Notes under the pieces: model-generated | The model's database searches: none | Seen by the model: only the letters and a program-made list of their open reading frames with translations | What the model was told of the DNA's origin: nothing | From: an uncultured Verrucomicrobiales bacterium | GTDB taxonomy: Bacteria > Verrucomicrobiota > Verrucomicrobiia > Verrucomicrobiales > Akkermansiaceae | Assembly: GCA_937944055.1 (NCBI GenBank) | Contig: CALDZJ010000040.1 | Coordinates: 1 to 50,759 of the forward strand | Length of the DNA: 50,759 nt | Reading direction: 5' to 3' | Translations under genes and position numbers: made by a program | Shown here: positions 1 through 9,553 of the stretch, one piece after another | How the letters are laid out: every line of letters begins with the position of its first letter | Numbering within the stretch: position 1 is the first letter of the stretch

Positions 1-3000
1 AGCTTTGATCAAGGTATTGGTAGGTGTAGATCTGGGCGTTGCGGTCATTGGTGACTGTCTCGAGGCGGCCTGCGTGGTCATAGGTGTAGCTGCTTCCGTA
101 TAAGGGGGCGGCATCCGGCTGAGGGGTGATTCTGCAAAACTTAGGTCTTAGAATCTCATCATAGTTCCGTGTGAGGGTGTTGCTGGCACTGGGGAGGTCA
201 CGATTGAGTTCCTCGCTGATGAGCTGGAGGTGATCTGGGTCATAGCTGTAAAGGGCGTGACTGGTGGCGGGGATTTGTCCATTGACGCTGCTGCCACGGA
301 AGACCTCGGTGAGACGGCCGAAATCATCATAGGTGTAGCCGAGGTCCGGGGTGTCATCTGAGTAGTCGACGAGGGTGAGCTGGCCTTGGTCATAGTCGTA
401 AGTGGTGGTGACGCCGCGCTCCCAGGCGCGGGAGGCCAAGCGGCCGGAAGGGGTGTAGGTGTAGTCGGCGGCGTTACTGGGGCCTTGATCAAATTCACCG
501 GCGTAGTTTTTCTCGGTGAGCCATCCGCGCTCAGGGTGGTAGGCCCAGGTGGTGGTGGCGCTGCCGGGGGTGGATAAGGAGGGCGCTTCTCCGTAGGGAA
601 GGTTCTGGTAGGTGCGGAGCTCATCCATGCGTCCCAGTTCATCATAGTGGTAGAGGCGGGCGTAGGTCAGGCTTCCCCAGGTGGCTTCTACTTGGCTGCG
701 GTCGGTGTAGGAGGTGTGGGTGACGCTGTTATCTGGAAGGGTGACTCGGGTCCGGCGGCCCATGACATCATAGCTGTAGGAGGTGAGGTCGGTGTTTGTC
801 TCGGTATTCGTGTTGGGGGTGGTGAGGCTGCTTATGGCGCCATTTTCAAGGTAGCCCTCGATTCTGGTGGTGCCAGTGCGGGAGTCTACGGTGGTGAGGA
901 GGCGGTCAAAGGGATCATAAGTGTAGGTGGTGGTATTGATCACCTTCGCAGGGCTTTGATTATCGAGGAAGCGGCGCTCGCTAAGCTGCCCCTCGTGGTA
1001 GATGGCGACGGTGATTTGCTGATCAGCGCTTTTACTTGTGATGGTCCAAGAGCCATCGTCTGGGATGGTGCGGCTGCTGCTGGTGGTGCCGGCAAGGGTG
1101 GTGGTCCGGCTTTGATATCCGGTGCCATTGCGCAGAGAGGTGCTGGTGAGAATGCCATTGACCCAGCGACGACTGCGGTAGGATGCTCCAAGGCCGGAAG
1201 CTGAGACGACATCTTCATCACTCTCATTGGTGAGGACTTGGTTATTCGAAAGTCTGGTCGTGCGGGTGATGAGTTCCCCTTCTGCGTTGTAGAGGTAGCT
1301 GGTGTGGCTCCCGCTTCCTTCTAAGGCGTTTTCATCAGGGTCGCGGGTGGTGGCGAGTTTCCCACGAGAGCCGGCAGAGGTGCTGCTCGCAAAGGGATGG
1401 TAGGTCTGGCTGCTAAATGCTTGGTCTGAGAACTCGGTGCGGAAGCTGCGGCCAAGCTGGTCTGAGTAGGTGCGGGAGGACTGAGTGCTAATAGGATAGA
1501 CCATCTCTGAGTAGAGGCCCCCATCGAGGAGGTCATGGACGCCTTTGTCATAAGTGGTGACGAAGCCCTCTTGGTCGGTGGTGCTTTTCGTGCTGCCATC
1601 ACGATAGGTCAGGGTCTTGGTGGTGGTGTTATCTGGGTAGGTGGTGGTGGTTTCACGCCCTCCTCCTGCTGGGAAGACGGTGACGCGCTCGGTTCTTTCT
1701 CGCTGGTTATTACCATCCGCGTCTGGGGAGAGTGTGATCCGAGTGAGACCATCTAGGGTCCCAGTCGATTGAGAAATATGGAGGGAGCTGCCATCAGCGA
1801 CGCGCGTCTGAGTGGTGGTAAGGCCATTGTAGGAGGTGGAGGTGACGACGGGGATGTCTGAGAGAGCGGCTCGGGAAGTGAGGGAGTAGACGCGACGGAG
1901 ACGGTCGCGATTTGAAACGGTGATGGCACCGCTGCGGCTACGTGAATACTTAGGCCCACAGCAACCGAGGGCATCAATGGAGTAGTCGGTAGGCTCGCCA
2001 TTATAAATCCATTTTACGGGGCGACCCATGCCATCAAGGCCGTTGCGGAGATTTCCATCATTATTGGAGGACACGAAGGGGATATCAGTCAGGTCGCTTC
2101 CGAGATCAGCTTCACGCGAGCTGAGTGTGACGCGGCCATTTTGGTCAAGGTATTGTCTAAATTCTGCAATGACCGCATTGGAAGCATTGTGAGTGGTAAT
2201 CGTGCTAAATCCGGTGGTGATGCCATTACGGTCTCCTGCTCCGGTATCCATGGTGATGATGAGGTTATCACCGTCTTTCTCGTAGCTGTAGACGGTGGCG
2301 GTGCCATCAGGGTGCTCCATCCACTGAGGACGGCCGGCTTCGTGGGAGGCCGCGCTGCCTTCTGGGTGGAAGCTAGTCAGGGTGGTGGCCCATTCCGTCC
2401 CTGTCCAACGCTGTGAGGTGAGGGTAGTGAAGCCCGTCTCGGGATCGACCACCCTTCTGACTCTGGACTGAGCGATCTGGGTGTTATTGATGGAGACGGT
2501 GCGGGTGACGAGTCCTTTTGTGACTTGCAGGGTCTCTTTACGGGCCTGCCGATAATTTTGGAAAGAAACGTCCTTCCAAGAGCTGTATTTGGTGGTGAGA
2601 GCGACTGCTGAACCCGCAGAATCTGTATATTCATAACGTTCCCAAGAACCATCAGGGTCTCGCACTGATGCTAGGCGGCCGTGGAGGAATGGATTGAAGG
2701 GGCTATTGATGTAGGTGTAGTCACTTGTGAGGTTCGAACCTTGGTAATCGATGATGTTTTGAGTCATACGTTCGGCCCCGATCTGGCCCCCTTCTAGAGT
2801 GGTGGAAAAGTCACGGTAGGTTTCCTTGACTTGAGCGACCTTAACGAGATCACCCATTTTTCCATTGGTGTCGGTAGTGGCTTCGAAGACTTTACGCACG
2901 AGAGAGTAGTCCCAGACTTTTGCCCCACGATCACTGTAGGTGAGTTCTTGCCGATGAATGGGGGTGCCTTGAATTCCAGCACCATAGTAGGTGTCGACCG

Positions 3001-3802
3001 TGAGGGTGTCTGCCTCGCGATCACGCTGGTGATGCTGGGTGGTGATGTGGTCCCCACGGGCTCCGAAACGTTCGATCTTAATGATTAAGGCCTCGTTGGG
3101 TTCAGCCGCCTCATCTTCTTCAGTTGAAGCCCCGGGGCCATCAGAAGCGCGACGCTTACGAAGAATCATCTCCTGGAGGGGTGCCAGATCGGGACAATCA
3201 TAAAAAATGTCTGTCTTGGTCAAAGCGCAGTCTTGGATTTTCCACAGACGAATGTGGAAGCCATCCTCCTCAGGAAGGACCTTAATATCGGTGAGAGCAT
3301 TATCAGTGAGGACCTGACGAACATGACCCCCATCATCAATCCTAGTAAATTCTCCGGTGTTCCGGATCTGAAGAATAGATGGGTCAAAAAGATCTTCGGT
3401 AATTTCAGGGACATCAATGTTTAGGTAAACGCCCGTGCGATTAAAGGAGTTCCCATACTGCTCTTGAAAAACTTGATCAAAAGTGCGCGGACTTCCGGAA
3501 CGAACAGAGCCCTCAATCGCACCAAGGCGCGAGGTTGCTAAAAAACTATCCTGACGAGTCTGGCGGGCCACTCCGATCTTCATCGTCCAGTGGAAGCTTT
3601 TGATCTTATCACAATCTGTTCCAGCAGGATGAAAAGTCGTTTCTTCACATTTTTTGCAAGGAACCAAGGTGCAGTATGATCCGCCGCCTGGAGGGTTTGA
3701 CGCGAAGACAGAAACCCAAGCGAAGGCAAGAAGGGCAATGATAGTAGTGCCAGCCTTAAAGGGGCCTTTGAAGAGACGAGATGAGGATTTACGAGCGATC
3801 AT
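1..3802 (-). CDS. Exported RHS/YD-repeat protein, C-terminus beyond the window
   Basis: The frame stays open from ATG at 3802 to the left edge: 1267 codons with no stop. The first ~35 residues look like a Sec signal peptide (basic start, then a hydrophobic run ending FAWVSVFAS), followed by a cysteine-rich patch (SYCTLVPCKKCEE). Degenerate beta-rich YD sequence follows, with clear repeats such as YDVMGRRTRV, YDELGRMDEL, YDDFGRLTEV and YDHAGRLETV at about residues 1005, 1055, 1157 and 1238, and a DALGCCG motif near residue 610. RHS proteins form hollow beta-cocoon shells that often enclose a C-terminal toxin; here that end is outside the window, so neither a core-end motif nor a toxin can be judged. 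The gene is third in a minus-strand operon, 32 bases after the HEAT gene. A structural surface protein without a toxin is equally possible. Confidence 0.9.
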   Translation of the reverse strand, partial: MIARKSSSRLFKGPFKAGTTIIALLAFAWVSVFASNPPGGGSYCTLVPCKKCEETTFHPAGTDCDKIKSFHWTMKIGVARQTRQDSFLATSRLGAIEGSVRSGSPRTFDQVFQEQYGNSFNRTGVYLNIDVPEITEDLFDPSILQIRNTGEFTRIDDGGHVRQVLTDNALTDIKVLPEEDGFHIRLWKIQDCALTKTDIFYDCPDLAPLQEMILRKRRASDGPGASTEEDEAAEPNEALIIKIERFGARGDHITTQHHQRDREADTLTVDTYYGAGIQGTPIHRQELTYSDRGAKVWDYSLVRKVFEATTDTNGKMGDLVKVAQVKETYRDFSTTLEGGQIGAERMTQNIIDYQGSNLTSDYTYINSPFNPFLHGRLASVRDPDGSWERYEYTDSAGSAVALTTKYSSWKDVSFQNYRQARKETLQVTKGLVTRTVSINNTQIAQSRVRRVVDPETGFTTLTSQRWTGTEWATTLTSFHPEGSAASHEAGRPQWMEHPDGTATVYSYEKDGDNLIITMDTGAGDRNGITTGFSTITTHNASNAVIAEFRQYLDQNGRVTLSSREADLGSDLTDIPFVSSNNDGNLRNGLDGMGRPVKWIYNGEPTDYSIDALGCCGPKYSRSRSGAITVSNRDRLRRVYSLTSRAALSDIPVVTSTSYNGLTTTQTRVADGSSLHISQSTGTLDGLTRITLSPDADGNNQRERTERVTVFPAGGGRETTTTYPDNTTTKTLTYRDGSTKSTTDQEGFVTTYDKGVHDLLDGGLYSEMVYPISTQSSRTYSDQLGRSFRTEFSDQAFSSQTYHPFASSTSAGSRGKLATTRDPDENALEGSGSHTSYLYNAEGELITRTTRLSNNQVLTNESDEDVVSASGLGASYRSRRWVNGILTSTSLRNGTGYQSRTTTLAGTTSSSRTIPDDGSWTITSKSADQQITVAIYHEGQLSERRFLDNQSPAKVINTTTYTYDPFDRLLTTVDSRTGTTRIEGYLENGAISSLTTPNTNTETNTDLTSYSYDVMGRRTRVTLPDNSVTHTSYTDRSQVEATWGSLTYARLYHYDELGRMDELRTYQNLPYGEAPSLSTPGSATTTWAYHPERGWLTEKNYAGEFDQGPSNAADYTYTPSGRLASRAWERGVTTTYDYDQGQLTLVDYSDDTPDLGYTYDDFGRLTEVFRGSSVNGQIPATSHALYSYDPDHLQLISEELNRDLPSASNTLTRNYDEILRPKFCRITPQPDAAPLYGSSYTYDHAGRLETVTNDRNAQIYTYQYLDQS

Positions 3803-3834
3803 GATGATGAGTGTGGGAGATTTTCGGGGAAAAA

Positions 3835-4791
3835 TTAACGAGTGAGTTGTTGTGAAAGATTTTTACGCGCAGTCTGAGCTGCAAAACGGAACTTGCCCTG
3901 ACTGGCGGCAAGTTTCTCAAGAAATGGGAGGTCTGTTTCTTCACCGAGTTGGCCAAGAGTGGCGATCGACGAAAGACGAACAGAGGCGGAGGTCTGAACG
4001 GGAGAAGCGAGCTCACGAATCGCAGGAAGGTGCTGCTTTAATTGAAGAACTCCGATGGCGTTGATGGCCGAAATGCGGGTATTTTTCTCAGAATTCACTT
4101 CTTCGGTGAGGGTGCTCTGGAGCCATGGGTGGAGTTGATCTGTGACTTCCGCTAAGGTTTCTTCACTAAGGCCGCTGGTCTTCATATCAGCGAGAACTGA
4201 GAGCGTGGTTCCAGGAATGGAGGTGTGAGCAAGGCCGGCATCAAGAATGAGGTCAGTGAAGGCCTGTGCCGCCTCCTTAATTAGCTCGGGGTTTTCCTCA
4301 TGAAAATTTCCTAAATCAGCACCGCGAGGGGTCAGCCACTGACTAAGGTGCTGGATCGCGTAGTCCCGTAGCACATCTGGGGCTGTCTGATCTTTAATAA
4401 TGGTCAGGAGCGCTGGGGTGTAGCGCTGAGGAGCAACGCCCTGCTTACGGAGCTGCTCCATGATTTCATTGACAACAACCCACCAAGCTTCCGCATGCAG
4501 AGCACTAGGGCGCCGATCTAGCAAATTATACAGTGTCTCAACATCCGGCTCGGATAGGGCGTCCTTATTAAGGCGACGCAGCCGATCCACACGGATCTGC
4601 CAACGGACGGAATCATCAACTAAGTTCTCCCAAGAAGAAGGAGCTAAGGCCGCCGTGGGGGCATCCTCCGACAGTGCGCTTTCTGCGGAAGGCGATTTCT
4701 GAGCCGTGTCCAGATTCTGAGAGCTTTTCCAAAATAGCACTCCACCAGCTCCGAGCAACAGAGACAAGGCGAGAAGGGTAGACTTAGACAT
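3835..4791 (-). CDS. Membrane-anchored or exported HEAT-repeat-like protein
   Basis: A 318-residue protein. Residues 1-22 are a hydrophobic N-terminal segment (TLLALSLLLGAGGVLFW) that could be a signal anchor; a Ser/Ala-rich linker to about residue 55 follows. The rest is a run of amphipathic helices spaced like HEAT/armadillo repeats, for example RISAINAIGVLQLKQHLPAI and VRLSSIATLGQLGEETDLP near the C-terminus. No catalytic motif is visible. It lies between the PA14/discoidin gene and the RHS gene with gaps of 32 bases on each side, so the three are probably co-transcribed. HEAT scaffolds usually mediate protein-protein contacts, so a helper or assembly role on the outer face of the inner membrane for one of its large neighbours is a reasonable guess, not a demonstrated one. 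Confidence 0.85.
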   Translation of the reverse strand: MSKSTLLALSLLLGAGGVLFWKSSQNLDTAQKSPSAESALSEDAPTAALAPSSWENLVDDSVRWQIRVDRLRRLNKDALSEPDVETLYNLLDRRPSALHAEAWWVVVNEIMEQLRKQGVAPQRYTPALLTIIKDQTAPDVLRDYAIQHLSQWLTPRGADLGNFHEENPELIKEAAQAFTDLILDAGLAHTSIPGTTLSVLADMKTSGLSEETLAEVTDQLHPWLQSTLTEEVNSEKNTRISAINAIGVLQLKQHLPAIRELASPVQTSASVRLSSIATLGQLGEETDLPFLEKLAASQGKFRFAAQTARKNLSQQLTR

Positions 4792-4823
4792 TATAACGAA
4801 GGTTAGAAAGGTGACTTAATGAT

Positions 4824-7800
4824 CTATCGACGACCGAGATAAGCTCCATTACGATCAAAGACATCAATATGGTGGCAGTATCCGCCGGACATTCCGATGG
4901 GGAACAGGAACTTCAGATAGGTGACGCCATTGACAAAATCTGAGGGCCGAAGGGTGAGCTTCTTAGTGCCATCTGGGAAGATGACTCCGGAGCGGAAAAT
5001 CGTGATGACTAGGTGGCCGTCAGAAGGGAGTCCGGTGGCGACGATCGGGCTGGTGAGCTCGGTGTAGCCTTCGAAGTCACGACTAAGGAAGTTCGTGTGG
5101 AGGTCATTTTGCAGGGCATCTGAGAGGCCGATGAGATTCAGCGGCTTACGGCCCAGAACTGGCCCATCTGGATAGAGACGAGCGAGCATATGCCAAGATC
5201 CATGCTTCTTAGGGAGAGCCGTGAGGTAAAAGGAAGAGCCGCTGGGAGTGAAGCCAGGCGGCAGGTAGAGGGCATCTCCCCCCTCGAAGAAGAGCTCCGA
5301 ATCTACCGAGAGGGCAGAAACACGGACATTCCCGCGGGTGTTGGCAATGAGATCTTGGGGGGTGGTGGAGAAGTCTGCTTGTTTGACGTGCACGGTGAGA
5401 AGTCCCTCTTCCCCGCCACTGTGAGCGGCATGAACGAGGTGGGTGCCCGCCTTGTCAAAGAGCTCAAAGTGATGATCTGAGTCGTCACTGAGATTGAGAG
5501 GGATATCACCCATCACTTGGACCTCGGCAAGGCTGAGGTAGTAACTTCCGGAGCGATTTTTACCAAGAAACTGGACTTTGACGCTACGACCAACGACCAG
5601 GGAGGGAAGGATCCATTCTTCAGACTCGTGGGTATGACCACTGGCGACGTGAAAATCCTCTGAAGCGACGGTGTTGCCTGCGGAATCCAAGACGCTGACG
5701 CGGTAATTAGAGAGGCGATATGGGGCGGCGTCTTGACGGTTCCAAAGATGAACTCGGCGGATGGTGCGATCTTGGCCAAGATCCACCTTCCACCATGCGT
5801 TCACATCATTGTAGGTATGAGTGACATTTCCATCATACCAGTTACCAGCGGTAATTCCATCAATGGCGCGGCTTGCAACTCCGCCCCAGCCCACACTCGA
5901 TTGGCTGGCGCTAGCTCCGGGCTGGATGGCCCAGTTAATGGAGGATGAGGGTAGAGAAAGACTGACGCTGCCCCCGGTGGCTCCAGAAGCTGGGGTGGCA
6001 AGAAGCTTCAGTGAGTCCCCCTTCCGGATGGTGAGGGTTTCTCCATCTAGGATATTGGTGCCCTGCCACTGGATGTGGCCGGACTCGTTGAGGTTATCCG
6101 CGAAGGAGACTTGAAAGGAAGTGGCTCCGCTTTCAAGGAGAGGCAAATCAGCATACCAATGATTTTGATCAAGTCCGGCAAGCACGGGGCCGCCATTAAG
6201 AAGCATGGAAGCTCTGGCACGGGAGGTCCCCTCCAAAAAGGCAGGAGAGGTGCGGCTGAAGGGGTGGTATGGGTTGAGGGTATTCATCCCAGTGAGAGCA
6301 GAGACGATCCAGTCTGGCGCGCCATCCCCATCCAAATCAGCCCCTTGAGGCTGGAGAAGATCAATCCCGACGATGCTAATCATACGGCGAGCGAGCATGT
6401 TATCAATCTGCAACTCTAGGGTATGACTTCCTGGGCTAAGGAGAGGCGTAATCACGCGAAGAAGGGAATTCCGGTTAGAACCGTAGACGACAGCTCGTTT
6501 CCCCAGTGAAACACCATCAATGAGGACATCGACATCAACAGTCTCATGCTGGTAGAGGTCTCCGAGTAGGCGAGTGGAGATATTCAGGGACCAATATCCG
6601 CTGGATGGGACCTCAAAATTCCAACGAATGCCGCCACGGAACGATTCCGCAATGAGGCCTCCATTTCCGTAAGTCCATGTGAGGCCGGTATTGATGTATG
6701 AGGAGAGATCAAAGCTAGAGACAAGGAGCTCAGAGGGAGCATCGCTCTGGGTGGGATCAGTTCCATAGGAGCGGCTTTCATCCGCATCGGAAAGGCCATC
6801 GCCATCCGTATCCGGGTCCGTAGGGTCTGTGCCGAGAAGATACTCTTCCCGGTTTGAGAGACCATCAAGATCATAGTCTCCCCTCTCTCCTTGGCGCAGG
6901 CGGTCAAGAGCTCCATTATCACTGGGATCAAGGCCAAATTGAAGTTCCCAAGAATCTGGCAAATAGTCATCATCACTATCATCTGACTCTTGTCCATAGG
7001 AACGGAGGACGGTGAGGGGAAGCGGCTCCCGCTCGGCTCCCGGACGTGCCCATGCGGCGCTGACATGGTAGCCTGACCCATGGCCTTGCTGGGTCAACAT
7101 CTCGAAGAAGTAGCTTTCTCCGGCCTCAAGGTAAATGTCCTCACTCATTTGGCTGGCGAAGCTGTCCCAGAAATTACCGCCATAAGAGAGGATCCCGTGT
7201 CCAGTTCCCGCTTCCGCGCCCATGACGGCGAGGCGGCGTTTTCGGTATTTTGTCTCATCTTCACTGAGCCAGAGCTCACCGCCATTACGAGAGCTGACCC
7301 AGAAGCGATAAAGCCCACTTTCTGGAGCGGTGAGGTAGCCGCGGAGACGAGCCCCTGAATAGGATGAAATGTCTCGGAAGCTAGTGGTGGCGACGGCGTC
7401 TCGCGTATCTGGAGCGCCGAAGAACTGATCTGACATGACGAGATCCGACACGTCATAGGCAGCGATCCCAGTCCAGAGCTCGGCAGTCAAATAGCCGGGG
7501 ACAGAATTTCCAACAAAAGGATCATTCCCGAGAGCTGCTTCCTTTAGATTATCAAATCCATCTTTATCAGGATCACTAATGGGAGAGAGATCCCCCCCTT
7601 GTAGGGCGGTCTGATCGAAGCCGAATTGAGCTTCCCAATCATCTGGCAATTCATCACCATCCTGATCATTTAAACTTCCGGCGTAAGTTTCCAGAGCAGA
7701 ACTAGGGATAAGTTGATAGGCCTGATATGATAAATCCGCCCCTTGACGCCCCCAAACATTCACCTCGGAGAGGGAAAGAATGTGAGTGCCGTGAGGATTA

Positions 7801-8759
7801 GGCCCGAGGAGCTCAATTTTCACGGTGCGCCCGATCACTCCGCCTGCCTCCCAAAACTCAACGGCTTTCACGTGCGTGCCATTGGTGTGAAAATCCTTAG
7901 AAGCAACAGAATTCCCCGCTGCGTCCAAGAGGCTCACGCGGAAGTTCGAGAGCCGAGCGGCGGTAGAGGCCCCATCAAGGTTCCTGTTAAATAGCTCCAC
8001 TCGATCAACGATCCGATCTAGCCCAAGGTCTACCTGCCACCAAGATCCAGCTTGGTCATAAGTATGGGTGACGGTTTGGGTCCCATAATAGGTTCCACTG
8101 GTGTTTCCATCGATCGCAGCCGCGGCGACGCCACCCCAAGCGGTGGTCGATTGAGTGGCTACCGCTTCGGCCTGTTGAGCCCAGTTTACCAAGCCTTCTC
8201 CCTCAGCAAAGGACCAGGAGACTGTGAGGTGATCACCCCAAGCGACCTCTTTGTGAAGCACCTCCAGGTAGTATCTCTGACCCGCCTGAAGGGAGACAGG
8301 AGCGCTCATCTGAGCGCGGACCTTCCCCCACTCAAGATAGCGAGTCCAAGTCTTCAATTCGATGAGTGGCTGCTTGGTGAATTTACTCTCGCCTTCACCT
8401 AACCAGAGAGTCGCAGCATCATCACCACTGACGCGGAAACGGTATTCTCCAGTGACTGGAGCGATGAGGTAACCACGAAGACGTTGGCCAAAATTCGAAT
8501 AAGCAGTCCACGGAGCATTCAGCTGTGTCAGTTCACCTTGAAAATCTGGAGTGATAAAAAAGCGCTCATTTTTCAGAAGATCACTTACGTGCAGACCTTC
8601 AATATCTCTCCAAAGATCATGGCTTATTTTTCCAGGAATGCCAGCAGGCTCCTGAGCGGAGGCAAGACCAAGAGGGAGAAATAACGCGGTAAGACAAACA
8701 GCAAGGAGAGCCATAGAGCGATAGAGGGTGGAAAAATGGGGGAGGTGATGTGGTTTCAT
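4824..8759 (-). CDS. Giant exported PA14 / discoidin-like / thrombospondin type 3 repeat protein
   Basis: A 1311-residue exported protein. A signal peptide ends near residue 36 (FLPLGLASAQ). Domains in order: PA14-like about 45-185, F5/8 type C-like about 195-340 (WWQVDLG, RVELFNR), calcium-binding thrombospondin type 3-like segment about 364-412 (DQDGDELPDDWE), second PA14-like about 420-575, further Asp-rich repeats about 593-670 (DTDGDGLSDADE), a beta-sandwich about 675-800, a second F5/8 C-like copy about 945-1085 (WWKVDLG, RVHLWNR), and a C-terminal region I do not recognise. The two F5/8 modules are clear internal duplicates. PA14 and discoidin domains usually bind glycans, so carbohydrate or surface adhesion is likely. 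No LPXTG, PEP-CTERM or other sorting tail is seen. First gene of the operon, behind a 5' leader of roughly 155 bases if the proposed promoter is right. Confidence 0.9.
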   Translation of the reverse strand: MKPHHLPHFSTLYRSMALLAVCLTALFLPLGLASAQEPAGIPGKISHDLWRDIEGLHVSDLLKNERFFITPDFQGELTQLNAPWTAYSNFGQRLRGYLIAPVTGEYRFRVSGDDAATLWLGEGESKFTKQPLIELKTWTRYLEWGKVRAQMSAPVSLQAGQRYYLEVLHKEVAWGDHLTVSWSFAEGEGLVNWAQQAEAVATQSTTAWGGVAAAAIDGNTSGTYYGTQTVTHTYDQAGSWWQVDLGLDRIVDRVELFNRNLDGASTAARLSNFRVSLLDAAGNSVASKDFHTNGTHVKAVEFWEAGGVIGRTVKIELLGPNPHGTHILSLSEVNVWGRQGADLSYQAYQLIPSSALETYAGSLNDQDGDELPDDWEAQFGFDQTALQGGDLSPISDPDKDGFDNLKEAALGNDPFVGNSVPGYLTAELWTGIAAYDVSDLVMSDQFFGAPDTRDAVATTSFRDISSYSGARLRGYLTAPESGLYRFWVSSRNGGELWLSEDETKYRKRRLAVMGAEAGTGHGILSYGGNFWDSFASQMSEDIYLEAGESYFFEMLTQQGHGSGYHVSAAWARPGAEREPLPLTVLRSYGQESDDSDDDYLPDSWELQFGLDPSDNGALDRLRQGERGDYDLDGLSNREEYLLGTDPTDPDTDGDGLSDADESRSYGTDPTQSDAPSELLVSSFDLSSYINTGLTWTYGNGGLIAESFRGGIRWNFEVPSSGYWSLNISTRLLGDLYQHETVDVDVLIDGVSLGKRAVVYGSNRNSLLRVITPLLSPGSHTLELQIDNMLARRMISIVGIDLLQPQGADLDGDGAPDWIVSALTGMNTLNPYHPFSRTSPAFLEGTSRARASMLLNGGPVLAGLDQNHWYADLPLLESGATSFQVSFADNLNESGHIQWQGTNILDGETLTIRKGDSLKLLATPASGATGGSVSLSLPSSSINWAIQPGASASQSSVGWGGVASRAIDGITAGNWYDGNVTHTYNDVNAWWKVDLGQDRTIRRVHLWNRQDAAPYRLSNYRVSVLDSAGNTVASEDFHVASGHTHESEEWILPSLVVGRSVKVQFLGKNRSGSYYLSLAEVQVMGDIPLNLSDDSDHHFELFDKAGTHLVHAAHSGGEEGLLTVHVKQADFSTTPQDLIANTRGNVRVSALSVDSELFFEGGDALYLPPGFTPSGSSFYLTALPKKHGSWHMLARLYPDGPVLGRKPLNLIGLSDALQNDLHTNFLSRDFEGYTELTSPIVATGLPSDGHLVITIFRSGVIFPDGTKKLTLRPSDFVNGVTYLKFLFPIGMSGGYCHHIDVFDRNGAYLGRR

Positions 8760-8916
8760 ATCCTGTGGAAATTCCTAGATGAGTGGTGTGATATTTTTCC
8801 CGAAAGGCGATTGGAAATCGCAATTCCTAAACTATCTTCTTCGATGCCGTTTATGAGCTTACATCAGATGATGTCTACTCTTATTTTCTGAAAAAAATAG
8901 ATGTCTTACAACTCTT

Positions 8917-8936
8917 CTAAATATTATAATATTTAG
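8917..8936. repeat. 20-bp perfect palindrome over the -10 element
   Basis: CTAAATATTATAATATTTAG reads identically on both strands and contains the predicted -10 of the divergent surface operon. Its position would suit a repressor operator, but a run of A and T can also form a palindrome by chance. Confidence 0.6.
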
Positions 8937-8950
8937 CAGGAGTTTGTGAA
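8923..8950 (-). promoter_or_regulatory. Putative sigma-70 promoter of the PA14/HEAT/RHS operon
   Basis: On the minus strand a -35-like TTCACA (8950-8945), a 16-base spacer and a perfect TATAAT (8928-8923) lie about 165 bases upstream of the ATG at 8759. The -10 sits within a 20-bp palindrome, so TATAAT also occurs on the plus strand at 8925-8930, but no good -35 precedes it there. Predicted by eye only. Confidence 0.5.
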
Positions 8951-9553
8951 AAAAATGTAAAAACGGAGTGGAATCTTGATAGCTAATCTTTTGCTTATCT
9001 GGGTATTTTCCCATCGGAGACAATATTAGATGGCTTAGATAGCTGAGGCGGCAGAGACTTGATCAAAGGCGCCGTGAACCGCTAGGCGGCGCTTCGTGGA
9101 AATACGGTCGGCGAGGCTGCGGGGCGAGGGGCGGATCTCACGTTCGTGCGATTGAGGCCCGGTGATGCTTTCGATGAGTTGATAGCTTTGGTCGAAAACT
9201 AATATGACGGCATACAAATGCAAAAAGTATTCCGTGGACAAGGCGGAACTCGCTCACGAAGTCGCCGAAATCACGGCAAGGTTTACGATCAAGGACTCGT
9301 CGACTCCAGATGATTAAAGCGGTAGCCGAGAGCTGCGGCTTTCGGGATACCCGACCGGCCAAGCGGAAGCTCCTAGTTTCAGCTAGTTTTGATCATGAAA
9401 GGTATCATTTCTGTGCGGAGTTTCTTTCTCTTTTGAGCGCTGGCGTTCTATGGGTGCGTTCTTTTTCTGGTCGCGATGGCGTTGCGGTGCGGTCGTGGCA
9501 GAGCGCTTGGTGATCCGCTTTCTTGCTGGGTGAGCGAGTCAGTCTACTAGCTC
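8951..9553. other. Long gap without a convincing gene; possible relic sequence
   Basis: About 600 bases between the promoter of the surface operon and the SurA-N-like gene. The first ~85 bases are AT-rich; from about 9040 the composition turns GC-rich. Short frames exist: 9035-9241 on the minus strand (68 codons, ending RRLAVHGAFDQVSAASAI), 9204-9317 on the plus strand (37 codons, MTAYKCKKYSVDKAELAHEV...) and 9310-9513 on the plus strand (67 codons). None has a recognisable domain, ribosome-binding site or partner gene. Hairpins occur at 9066-9094 (a near-perfect GGCGCCG/CGGCGC stem) and 9322-9339 (AGCCG/CGGCT). The pattern fits a decayed insertion or a lost gene, but I cannot name its source and see no terminal inverted repeats or target duplication. 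Confidence 0.4.

Noticed and set aside
2731..2740. GGTTCGAACC, resembling the T-loop of a tRNA
   Set aside because: It is inside the RHS coding sequence, and no acceptor, D-arm or anticodon arm can be drawn around it.
148..3424. Many short open frames on both strands within the RHS region
   Set aside because: They lie in other frames of one 1267-codon open frame with YD repeats and a signal peptide, and have no domain or codon support of their own.
8917..8936. Palindrome considered as a dif site
   Set aside because: dif needs two unequal 11-bp arms with a six-base spacer of the ATAA...TTAT type; this is a single perfect symmetry and matches neither arm consensus.
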